Below, piece after piece: positions 18,041 through 26,268 of a stretch of DNA of 64,000 nt. Origin of the DNA: Agapetus fuscipes (Eukaryota; Arthropoda; Insecta; Trichoptera; Glossosomatidae); contig OX637345.1 in NCBI GenBank assembly GCA_951799405.1, positions 558,001-622,000 of the forward strand. The letters are read 5' to 3'. Position numbers and translations under genes: made by a program. Position 1 is the first letter of the stretch. Each line of letters opens with the position of its first letter. The notes under the pieces were generated by a model. That model was not told the origin of the DNA, did not search any database, and saw only the letters and a program-made list of their open reading frames with translations.

Positions 18041-18390
18041 TATAATCTTAGTTGCAAATGTGTACTTATAAAAAATTGAGTTTAATATTTAATGCACGCC
18101 AACAAAGCCAACATGTGTGAGTTTACGCTTACACATGCTGCGCGCGTACTTAAAAATGCATACTTCTTCTTCTTTCTCAACCTTTCTCAGTCCACTCCTG
18201 GACGTAGGCCTCCTCCAATCCTCTCCATTCCTGTCTATTGGCTGCTGTGTTCACCCATCCTCTGTCGGCAGTTCCCTTGATGTCGTCCAGCCACCTCAGC
18301 TGGGGTCTCCCCACTCCCCGCTTGGACATTTTTTAAACTGTGCAACTCTTGCCACCTTTCCCTGAAACAGGGGTGAGAGTGTAGTGATTT
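18041..18390 (-). repeat. LINE-D 3' UTR copy interrupted by LINE-R tail
   Basis: 'TATAATCTTAGTTGCAAATG', 'ACGCTTACACATGCTGCG' left of the insertion, and 'CAACTCTTGCCACCTTTCCC' plus 'TGAAACAGGGGTGA' right of it. Confidence 0.65.
18170..18332 (-). pseudogene. LINE-R ORF C-terminal fragment
   Basis: Minus strand: MSKRGVGRPQLRWLDDIKGT, ADRGWVNTAANRQEWRGLEE, AYVQEWTEKG, stop. 'GRPQLRWLDDI' and the EEAYVQEWT ending are typical of insect LINE reverse transcriptase ORFs. Confidence 0.8.
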
Positions 18391-18670
18391 TAATCTCTGT
18401 AAAAATGGCCTGTAACATTATTTCTTATAATTATAATGATGTCATGAAAGTGTGAATGTGGATTTTTGTAATCTCTCATTGTATTTTGAATGTTTCAAAT
18501 GATTTGAATGTTGACATAAGAGTATATTATATATTTTTATCTATATAGATATAATCTTATGATATTGATTTATGTAAATAAGAACATAATAAAACATATT
18601 ATATTAAAAAATATCTAATGAAATAAACTTTGTAAAATATCAATGTTTTCTTTTTATGGGGGTAACTAAG

Positions 18671-18721
18671 CTGCAAATATAGTGCCACTTTTTACAGTAT
18701 TGTTTCTAAATTGGTCACATA
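18671..18721 (-). repeat. left copy of about 50-bp direct repeat flanking LINE-L
   Basis: 'GCAAATATAGTGCCACTTTT' to 'CTAAATTGGTCACAT' matches 19254-19306 with few differences. Confidence 0.65.
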
Positions 18722-19253
18722 ATAATATCAGGCTAATTTATTTTAAATTACAAATGATAAGAGAGCGCCGTTTTTGTGTGTGTCACACCTCAAGGGCCCT
18801 CTCCGATCACGGATAAGACTTTTTGCAAAGGTGCGTCTTGAGAGCTCCGCGAAATATACCCATAGATTTAGAGTTCTTCACTCCGGGTGGCAGTCTGTTC
18901 CACTCCACCGGACCCGAAACACGGAAAGCACGGCCTCCAAAATTTGTACAGATCTGACGGTGCGGCTGAACCAAATTGATTGCACCATCGCCCGCGGATC
19001 TGAGCGTCTGCCTCCTCACACCCATCTCAACAGGCGAAATCATGTCAGTCAGATATGGTGGAGCCACGCCATTGATGGCTTTATATACCATCAGACAAAC
19101 ACGGTAGACCACCCTCTCTGGGAAACGAAGCCAATGTAGTTTTTTAACAGCGGAGTGATGTGAGCGAATTTGGATATCCGGAATATGAGCCTTGCTGCTG
19201 AATTCAACACAGATTGAAAGCGGTTGAAAGGCTTCTTCGGCCATAACCAATTT
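18722..19253 (-). mobile_element. LINE-L (L2/CR1-like) 3' copy with ORF C-terminus
   Basis: On minus, ORF end: LHWLRFPERVVYRVCLMVYK, AINGVAPPYLTDMISPVEMG, 'GGRAFRVSGPVEWNRLPPGV', 'GALKTHLCKKSYP', stop near 18807, then a 3' UTR 'GAGGTGTGACACACACAAAA' and 'AAATAAATTAGCCTGATATT'. 'LHWLP.R.R..YK', 'LAP.YL' and 'AFRV..P..WN.LP' are standard motifs at CR1/L2-type ORF2 ends. 5' truncated. Its UTR closely resembles the SINE2 tail. Confidence 0.8.
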
Positions 19254-19550
19254 GCAAATATAGTGCCACTCTTTACCTATTGTTTCTAAATGGGTCACAT
19301 GTAACATTTTGAGTCTATTTATTTTCACAGGTGAAGGAGCCACCAGTTGTCTTGAAGTGGGAGTTTCCTAGCTCTCGAGGGGGCTGTTCTCATTTTTAGT
19401 GAAAGCTGAGTAAACCTTGCCGGTATCTTGATTTTGGGTTTGAAATAAACACCGAAACAGGAAATCATATCTAACACCCTAGGTGTGGATTTAACCATAG
19501 CCCTCTGGCATGAAATGCAAGTGTTCTATCAACTGAACTATCCGCTATCA
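19254..19550 (-). mobile_element. SINE1 copy, target of the LINE-L insertion
   Basis: Right part of a SINE1: 'GGTGAAGGAGCCACCAGTTG', 'CTTGAAGTGGGAGTTTCC', 'AAGCTGAGTAAACCTTGCCG', tRNA-like head 'TGCAAGTGTTCTATCAACTG'. Its 3' tail lies left of the LINE-L copy. Confidence 0.7.
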
Positions 19551-19582
19551 TTTAAATTTGTTATTAGGATTATTAATTTCCT

Positions 19583-19815
19583 TGACTTATAGGTTGGTAT
19601 GAGGTTGACCACCCATACTGTAAAAAATGGTTCACTTTGCCAATGACACACAGTTTTCAGGGAAAGGCTGCAGGAGCTGCAAGGTTTATGTTCATGTAAG
19701 GTTTTGTTTATTTTGAAAGTGCACATGCAGCATGTGTAAGCCCAAACTTACACGCATCATCTTGTGGGTGTGCAAATAATATACCTTTGCAACTTAGATT
19801 GTACAGTATAGGTAG
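19583..19815 (+). repeat. LINE-D 3' UTR copy
   Basis: 'GACTTATAGGTTGGTATGAG', 'GCCAATGACACACAGTTTTC', 'GTGCACATGCAGCATGTG', 'TTTGCAACTTAGATTGTA'. Confidence 0.8.
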
Positions 19816-19860
19816 GTAATTACTACCCACCAATTCCGTTACCTTCCCAATTTTTTTTTT

Positions 19861-20092
19861 TTTTTTTAAATAGATTCGTGAAGAGGAATGCAATTCACCA
19901 ACCTATTCTGCCTGGCCAGAAACAGGTATTAAAATCATCAATTAAAAATTCATTATTTATTTTAATGAATTATTAATTAATAATTACCCAATAACATCTG
20001 TTGAACCAGGGCTTACCCCAGGTTTAACCAAGGTTATTGTATTCGAAACACGCTAGAAAGATCAGCCCACTTGGCCCTCTCGGCCATAACAC
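19861..20092 (-). mobile_element. SINE3 copy with AT-hairpin block
   Basis: 'AAATAGATTCGTGAAGAGG', 'CCTATTCTGCCTGGCCAG', AATAATT-rich inverted block, 'CATCTGTTGAACCAGGGC', head end 'CCCTCTCGGCCATAACACC'. Confidence 0.75.
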
Positions 20093-20095
20093 CGA

Positions 20096-20265
20096 CATTA
20101 CCTATCCGGTTTTATTCAAAACCAACATCAATCGCCACTTCCTTGCAGTGCCTCACGACAAAAGCAACAACTCAAGCAACACCTCTGCAGCGCGCTGCCT
20201 GGGTGACATAGACCCCCAAGACTTTCAAGAATTGGGGAGCCTCCCGCACAGGATTCCTTAAAAAA
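20096..20265 (+). mobile_element. LINE-Z 3' end with C-terminal codons
   Basis: Reads 'PVLFKTNINRHFLAVPHDK', 'SSNTSAARCLGDIDPQDFQE', 'LGSLPHRIP' and ends 'GCACAGGATTCCTTAAAAAA'. Same as the LINE-Z ends at 57.0 and 62.0 kb. Confidence 0.75.
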
Positions 20266-20720
20266 TGTTATGCACGTCCCTGCTTATGATAAATTTGTCT
20301 GTATGGGATGAACGCCCCTGATGGTTTCCAAGGCTATTCTGTCAGCGTACAAATAATTCCCTTTCATATTTCTCCCCTCCGAATGCAAAATGAAACCCTA
20401 TTCAAGTCTTTCTATGAAAGCAGATTTATGTATGACAAATGGGATTTTAATGCATATTTTTTTCACAAGTGCAATGGAAATATATTTGACAATGGAGGGT
20501 TGTTTTCCGGGATCTGTTGCTGTGATCTATCGGAGCTGAAGCTTTCGGACGTTTCGCCCATGTCTGCGATGGTCCTCTTCAGCGCGATGTTGAATTTGAT
20601 GTTAAACTTGAAACTGAAGATGATACTAAATGGTAGTTTTTAGTGTAGTGGTTAACGCTTCGGACTCGTACTCGGAAGAAAGACGGTTCGATTTCCAGTG
20701 GAAAACAAAAAAAAAGATTG
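20266..20720 (+). other. unassigned stretch with tRNA-like segment near 20640-20700
   Basis: An open frame at 20308-20643 has no recognised motif. 20641-20700 has 'GTAGTGGTTAACGCTTCGGA' and 'GGTTCGATTTCC', resembling a SINE tRNA head. Confidence 0.35.
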
Positions 20721-20870
20721 GTATGAAGCTGACCTGTAACAAATTATTCACTTTGCCAATTTTACCCCTGTTTCAGGGAAGGTCGGCAAGAATTGCAAGG
20801 CTTATGTTCATTAGAGATTGGGGTTTTATATTGTAGGTCCACATGCGGCATGTGTTAGCGCGAACTTATA

Positions 20871-22207
20871 GGGGAAAGGTGGGATACTTGATTCCTGTTT
20901 TAGTTTTCATCCATTATCTCAGACCCTTGAAGTTATTTTGTTATTTTTTTGCTCCATGTTCATAATTTGGTTCATCGCCTACCACTTGGCATCCAAATAA
21001 AATTACTTTTGTGAAGATCCAATGTACTACATCAGTTCTTGTAAAAAACTCCCAAGGATCAAGTATCCCTACCCATGAGGGATACTTGATCCCCCCATGA
21101 GGGATACTTGATCCCCGGGATCAAGTATCCCACCCATAAAGATGGCATTAGTAATTATAGCCAATTATTAAGGGAAATTAAAAAAAAAATATGATACAAA
21201 TCAAAATAAACTTCTTTATTGAGTAAAAACTAAAATTTACTAAACATTTGCATGAAATTTTTGTTTAAAGTTGATAATACCAGCTGTCTGCCGCACGGCT
21301 GTGTCAGCTTTTGTATGTCTGCGCTTCTGACTACGCTAATGTCTTCTACTGTTGGAAAAGTGAAACAACTGCCTACTAGATCCTTTCTTCTTAAAAATTT
21401 CACTTTGAAAGTACTTTCGTTTTGAGTCAAAACTTTTCCAACAAAACACTTGACTGTTTTTTTGGCCAAACTGACTTATATTGACTAAAACTTTGTCTTC
21501 AGGCTTTGATTCGGTGTCGTCAATAAGTTCTTTATCATGTGAAAGGAAATCAGAGTCACTGCTGCTATCTAAAAGGCATGACATTCATGCCAAACTGCCT
21601 AGCGATCACTTAAAAACTCCCCCCATTTCTCACAGTATTCACAGCTGCTTCAGCTTGCTGAGGATCCCGTGGAATTCTCTTTTTCTGGCTCCCTCTTTTG
21701 CTATGTACTTACACGGCATTTGAAAGAATAAACGTGAATAAAATCAATTATTTCAAGCGTGGACTTCAAAATAAACTTGAAGTGGGATACTTGATCCCAG
21801 GATCAAGTATCCCCCCACTTCTAGGGATCAAGTATCCCCCGGTTGTCATTTTTTCAAAAAGTGAAAAATTTAGTTTAGAAGAGTTTGCATTTCTAAATTG
21901 ATGTTATGGTATTTTGTTGCTAAAAGCACATACATTTCAACAATATATGTAGAATAATCATAAAGTACACAAATAAAAATGTATAAAACTTACATGGCAC
22001 GCGTAAAAAAAAGTCTGAACCTTACAAAATCGAAAAATGTTAATTATTTTTTTACGCTTCTTCAGAGGTAACGGTCATTTGGCAAAACAAAGGTAACATT
22101 ATGGTCGCTACCCAATGGTACCAACAGAACAGTGATAAAATACCTAGGAGCGCCAAAATCGAATGGGGATCAAGTATCCCGCGGGATCAACTATCCCACC
22201 TTTCCCC
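20871..22207 (-). mobile_element. pogo/Tigger-class DNA transposon, internally deleted, 1337 bp
   Basis: Inverted termini GGGGAAAGGTGGGATACTTG and (right, reversed) GGGGAAAGGTGGGATAGTTG, flanked by TA at 20869-20870 and 22208-22209, the target duplication of the Tc1/mariner-pogo superfamily. Many direct and inverted copies of GGGATACTTGATCC lie subterminally (21040-21135, 21780-21840, 22165-22200). It carries transposase remnants on the minus strand and sits inside a LINE-D repeat. Confidence 0.85.
21227..21724 (-). pseudogene. pogo-like transposase remnant (N-terminus fused to C-terminus)
   Basis: Minus strand begins MPCKYIAKEGARKREFHG, like the start of pogo/Tigger transposases ('MPRKY..'), with a frame slip into 'DPQQAEAAVNTVRNGGSFLS'. 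It then joins, after a large deletion of the DDE core, to an acidic 'SSDSDFLSHDKELIDDTE' and, after another frame slip, 'AKKTVKCFVGKVLTQNEST', 'FKVKFLRRKD', 'FTFPTVEDISVVRSADI', which matches the C-terminal domain common in insect pogo-like transposases. No catalytic residues remain. Confidence 0.65.
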
Positions 22208-22589
22208 TACCTACATGTCGGCTTGTGGGAATGCGTTTTAATATGAATTTTAAATGTTATATATCTTTGCAACGTAGATTACAAATTATATATCACTTAC
22301 TTATACATAGGTATTAAAGGTTCAAATTTCTATGACGATCGCCAATCTTCAGTGAAGAGGCACAAGAAGTAGAAGAAGTATTTTCTGCATACATTATTAG
22401 AGGTTGGACTAAGCTGGAAATGGCTGAGTTTCGTGGAATTGCATCCGCCGTCCATAACTGTAATAAAAAGGAATTATGCAATTCATATTTTTGCTCCAAT
22501 CGTCCTTTGCTCGCATTTTTAATATCCAAGTGCTTTCTTGTCCCCCTACAACACCATCACGCTAAACGCGGCAGTCTTGCATGATCAGT

Positions 22590-22942
22590 TTTAGAAATTT
22601 AAATTAACATCGAAGAAAAAGATCTTGGGAAAGAAGAGGTTGGCTCAAGAACTTCTTACTTTCATGATATGAAGCAGATCATGGATGTCTCATCTTATTC
22701 ACAGCTCAAGAGGATGGCGACCGACAGAGACACATCGTCCCCCCAGTGCTTGTTTGGCTTTTATGCCATTTGATTCAAAGATGACCTTTCAATGACATTG
22801 TCTCAAGAATCACATTCTACACAATCTGAGCTAAGTGAAAAACGTAAAACACGATAATGTGAGAGTTGTTAGAAATATTTTGAAAATAAATTTCCAGTTT
22901 TCATAAGACACATTGGTACAATACGCATACAAACATTGCTCA
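22590..22942 (+). mobile_element. LINE-B C-terminus and 3' UTR, left part
   Basis: Reads NIEEKDLGKEEVGSRTSYFH, DMKQIMDVSSYSQLKRMATD, RDTSSPQ, stop near 22770, followed by UTR 'AAAGATGACCTTTCAATGAC', 'CACATTCTACACAATCTGAG', 'CCAGTTTTCATAAGACACAT'. The UTR recurs at 33420-33660 and (reverse) 47560-47755. Confidence 0.65.
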
Positions 22943-23372
22943 CAGGACCGGATTAACCCCTCTGGGGGCCCTGGTGCGGGGTAAAGCTCGGGCCCCCCTA
23001 TATGCCCCCCCCTCTATGAAAATCCCTCCCCCCCTTCCATCCTACTTTTCTATAACCTCAAAGATGCTTATATTTTCCGAAAAAAAAGTACGATGAAGTT
23101 TTTTCAATACAATATTTTTTAGCTTTTGGGGGGCCCCTTGGTAGCGTATGCCTCATAACACTTACATATTTTACTAGACTAAAATATTTTGTTGTAATGC
23201 TTGTAAACTAATTTCTATTAAGTCTGTCATCGGGAACCCCTTTGGTCACAAATGCCCGGAAAGACCTGGGCACTGATACAAATATACGAGTTTTGTTGGC
23301 CCTGTGGGGGCCCCCTGAGTGCGGGGGCCGTGGTTCGGTTGTACCGCTCGAACCGCCCTTAATCCGGGCCTG
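22943..23372. mobile_element. hAT-like element, 430 bp, perfect 8-bp target duplication
   Basis: Ends CAGGACCGGATTAACC and TTAATCCGGGCCTG are inverted; flanked by ATTGCTCA at 22935-22942 and 23373-23380. Interior has long G/C runs (GGGGGCCC, CCCCCCC). No transposase ORF. The uninterrupted target exists at about 33605-33650. Confidence 0.9.
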
Positions 23373-23380
23373 ATTGCTCA

Positions 23381-23600
23381 TGCGGTATTACCTCAGATGG
23401 ACATAATACAATCAAGCACTAAAGGGACGACATGGCTAGCACAACAAGGCACTGCCTTTACAAGAGGATGGCGACTAGCAGAGACAAATTGTTAGCACAA
23501 CAAGGCACTGCCATTACAAGAGGATAGCGAGCAACACAGATAGATGGCTGGCGCAACATTGCACTGCCCTGAGAAGAGGATGTTGGTATGCTCAAAAATG
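23381..23600 (+). repeat. LINE-B UTR continuation and about 60-bp tandem repeat
   Basis: After the hAT element 'TGCGGTATTACCTCAGATGG', then two to three tandem units with 'GCACAACAAGGCACTGCC', 'TTTACAAGAGGATGGCGACT' and 'AGCAGAGACAAATTG' (23435-23590). Confidence 0.6.
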
Positions 23601-23940
23601 CCATGCAGGAGTGATCGTCTGTAAAACCTGGGTGGATTTCATTCAGTGGTGTCAACATCGAATAAATATCCTCTCAAGGAGAAGATATCAGCCCGTCTTG
23701 CATATAGGGACGTCTAAGGGGATTTGAAAGCCCAAGGCAAAAAGGAATTATGTTTTTTTTTTAAATACGAGTCTGTCCAGTTTGTCTATGTTTTTTTCTA
23801 TCCGGCTCTGGATCGGAAATCTAGTATCTATCACACGGTTTTTGCGGTGATCTTATTCGAAACTATACATAAAACCGGACAGAATTATGCTGTGTGAAAA
23901 GTATGAAGAGGCGTTTTTTGAAATACATTATTATATGTGG
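23601..23940. other. no recognised feature
   Basis: Nothing supported; poly-T near 23752. Confidence 0.35.
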
Positions 23941-24005
23941 CCCTAACGCGGCAAGAAGTTACACTATATGTGTAGCTTAGTTGCGTTGCGTTTGCGTTGC
24001 GTTGC
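23941..24005 (+). repeat. SINE1 3' tail with GCGTT repeats
   Basis: 'AACGCGGCAAGAAGTTACAC', 'TATATGTGTAGCTTAGTTGC', then GCGTTGCGTTTGCGTTGCGT. Confidence 0.7.
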
Positions 24006-24221
24006 CAAAAAGAAAACAGAGAAAACTAAAGATTTGTTTTGGCACTATTAGTTTCGTATTTTTGTATTTATACTCGTGTGTGTTACTTTTAATTTACACA
24101 TGTCAATTAACTTTATAGTAAACTTTATTTATTTGAGTATTTTTAAAGATATAATTGATAACAATGATCAAAACGCTACTGCCAAAAATCTTTTTAATAT
24201 AAAGTAACAGTACATTGTCGC

Positions 24222-24440
24222 TGGGATGGTCGAGGGGTAAGGCGTTGGCATTCGAATTTGCGTTATTGACACTAACGCCGGTTCGAGCCTGGCCTTGTTC
24301 TATCAACAATAACTTAGACCCTTGTTGTCATTGCATGCACACAAGCTTCTGCTTTTGCATGAACACAACTGGCCAGGCAAAATAGGTTGGTGAATTGCAT
24401 TCCCCTTCACAAATCTATTTAAAAAAAAGTAACTATTAAA
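24222..24440 (+). mobile_element. SINE3 reference copy with intact tRNA-like head
   Basis: Head A box TGGTCGAGGGGTAAGGCG and B box GGTTCGAGCC, body 'CATGCACACAAGCTTCTGC', tail 'GGCCAGGCAAAATAGGTTGG', 'ACAAATCTATTTAAAAAAA'. Almost identical to 26113-26268 over the shared part. Confidence 0.85.
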
Positions 24441-24477
24441 AATCATTATGAAATCGTGTCATCTCTAATGGCCACCT

Positions 24478-24552
24478 GTGAAAATAAACCCCTTCGGAGA
24501 TAATGCGGCAAGAAGTTTCATCACTGTGCAGCTTACTTGCGTTACTTTTTTA
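24478..24552 (+). repeat. SINE1 3' tail fragment
   Basis: 'AATAAACCCCTTCGGAGATA', 'ATGCGGCAAGAAGTTTCATC', 'GCAGCTTACTTGCGTTAC'. Confidence 0.6.
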
Positions 24553-25425
24553 AGATTGCCAAATACAAAATAAAAGAGCTTAAATTAAATTCAGCATTTT
24601 AATCATACATACAGCATTCAACATAAAATGCCCAGGACACATGCTCCGAGTGCCTTTTAGCTAGAGACGTCACTGTTCAAACGCTCGACCTTTTTCTCTT
24701 CCTGTCGTCTATACCCAAAGTTTACAACTTCACGTATGAACGCAATTTAAAATGTATGTAAATGAAAACGCTCACCAAAGCCGCCGTTTTAGATTCAATA
24801 CATATTTTAGTTAACGCTATTTTTGAGTTTCAGCGTAAATCTCTACCCTTGTACTCTCACCCCCGTTGGGTTTTTTTTCGGTTCACAATAAAAATGCATT
24901 TGATCGGAAAATTATTCGCGAATTTCTCGCTTGAATTAAAACGTGGCCAACGCTGCGGAAGGTTTGTTTATTTGGGCCATGAAAATAACTCGGAAATTAT
25001 GCGTCGACCGGGCAACAATATTGTGATAGGGGAAGTGTTCTCAGAGGTTTTTTTTTCTTGCATTTAAAAAATGTGAAATCATCTCTTAATTGTATTTTTA
25101 AAGTCATTTTGGTAGCTTCTGTTTTCTTAGCGAAAAGTGTAGGGTCGAGTAAAGAGCTGCAAGTACTTGGATCGTGCCTTTAGCATAGTCGGCCATGTGC
25201 TGTGGAATGCCCTGTATTCTATGATCTGTGGCCCTACCCCATGAGCTTAAAGCCGTAGAGAGTGCAAGTGCGTTTAGGTTGGGATTGAAGACATGTTTGT
25301 TTGGGAGATGTTACAGTTGAACAGTGTCCTTGCAGTGATTTGTCACAAAACGGCACTATAAATATTGTCTTTATTATTACATATGAAGGTTTTTCATTGG
25401 AGCGGGTCCTTCTTTTGAAGACCAC
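24553..25425. other. no recognised feature; moderately GC-rich patches
   Basis: Open frames at 24762-25067 (+) and elsewhere have no recognised motif or coding signature. CpG-containing patches at 24660-24720 and 24905-25020 could be regulatory or old repeat. Confidence 0.35.
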
Positions 25426-25429
25426 GAAT

Positions 25430-25812
25430 GACCACGGTCATTCTTACCTACCGAATTTTGGTAATATTTGTATGAAGACTAATCATCTGTTCACTTGGGG
25501 CCATCTTGGGCCATCGGTGGAGTGGAACAGACTGCCACCCGGAGTGAAGAACTCCGAATCTATGGGTATATTTTGCGGAGCTCTCAAGACGCACCTTTTC
25601 AAAAAGTCTTATCCGTGATCGGAGAGGGCCCTTGATGTGTGACACACACAAAAACGGCGCTCTCTTATCATGTGTAATTTAAAATAAATAAGCCTGACAT
25701 ATATGTATATATCTTGGATTTACAGGTCTTCATACAAATGCATCATTACTTTGTCAAAGCGTGGGCTCAACCGACGACTAACATGTCTAAGAATAGCACC
25801 GTTAGACGTTAG
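25430..25812 (+). mobile_element. second copy of the 39.7-kb MITE family, split by a LINE-L tail
   Basis: 'CACGGTCATTCTTACCTACC', 'GGTAATATTTGTATGAAGAC' left; 'CAGGTCTTCATACAAATGCA', 'GTGGGCTCAACCGACGACTA', 'CTAAGAATAGCACCGTTA' right. Left terminal repeat lost. Confidence 0.7.
25506..25694 (+). mobile_element. LINE-L 3' copy inserted in MITE
   Basis: Encodes 'PSVEWNRLPPGVKNSESMGI', 'FCGALKTHLFKKSYP', stop at 25616-25618, then 'GAGAGGGCCCTTGATGTGTG' and ACACACAAAAACGGCGCTCT; AT-rich end. ATCTTGG flanks it on both sides (about 25500 and 25709), a likely target duplication. Confidence 0.75.
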
Positions 25813-25852
25813 GATAAAGTTCATATCTCTTCTTCAAAGCTCATATTCTTGG

Positions 25853-26106
25853 ACCGGTCCGTAGTCCAGTGGCAACACTTTGGACTCGTAAATGGAAGGT
25901 TGTGGATTTGAATCCCGGCGGAGCACAAAAATATACAATTTATATTTACAAATGGGCTTTCGCTGGGTTGAAAAATTCATAAACCTTTACAACTGTGGCT
26001 TGCTTGAGAAATGGCGCATTCTACAGCGACGACGAAGCTCGCAGAGGGCTCTTGAGGTGTTATAGACACAAAAACAGCGCTCAACAAATAAATCATCCTA
26101 ATATTA
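25853..26106 (+). mobile_element. SINE2 copy with LINE-L-like tail
   Basis: Head 'CCGGTCCGTAGTCCAGTGGC', 'GTGGATTTGAATCCCGGCGG', body 'CGCTGGGTTGAAAAATTCAT', tail 'CGCAGAGGGCTCTTGAGGTG', 'ACACAAAAACAGCGCTCAAC', 'AAATAAATCATCCTAATATT'. Confidence 0.88.
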
Positions 26107-26112
26107 TTATAT

Positions 26113-26268
26113 TATGGTCGAGGGGTAAGGCGTTGGCATTCGAATTTGCGTTATTGACACTAACGCCGGTTCGAGCCTGGCCTTGTTCTATCAACAATAA
26201 CTTAGACCCTGGTTGTCATTGCATGCACACAAGCTTCTGCTTTTGCATGAACACAACTGGACTGGTCA
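26113..26268 (+). mobile_element. SINE3 5' part, joined to LINE-J
   Basis: 'GGTCGAGGGGTAAGGCGTTG', 'CCGGTTCGAGCCTGGCCTTG', 'TTTTGCATGAACACAACTGG'; the sequence then changes to LINE-J coding. Confidence 0.85.

Larger units (their letters stand above)
20726..22290 (+). repeat. LINE-D 3' end, split by pogo-like element
   Basis: 'GGTATGAAGCTGACC' to 'AGCGCGAACTTATA' (20870), then 'CATGTCGGCTTGTGGGAATG' to 'TTTGCAACGTAGATTA' (from 22210). Confidence 0.8.

Noticed and set aside
24762..25067. 101-residue ORF as gene
   Set aside because: No recognisable motif or splice context, and frequent AT-rich low-complexity codons.
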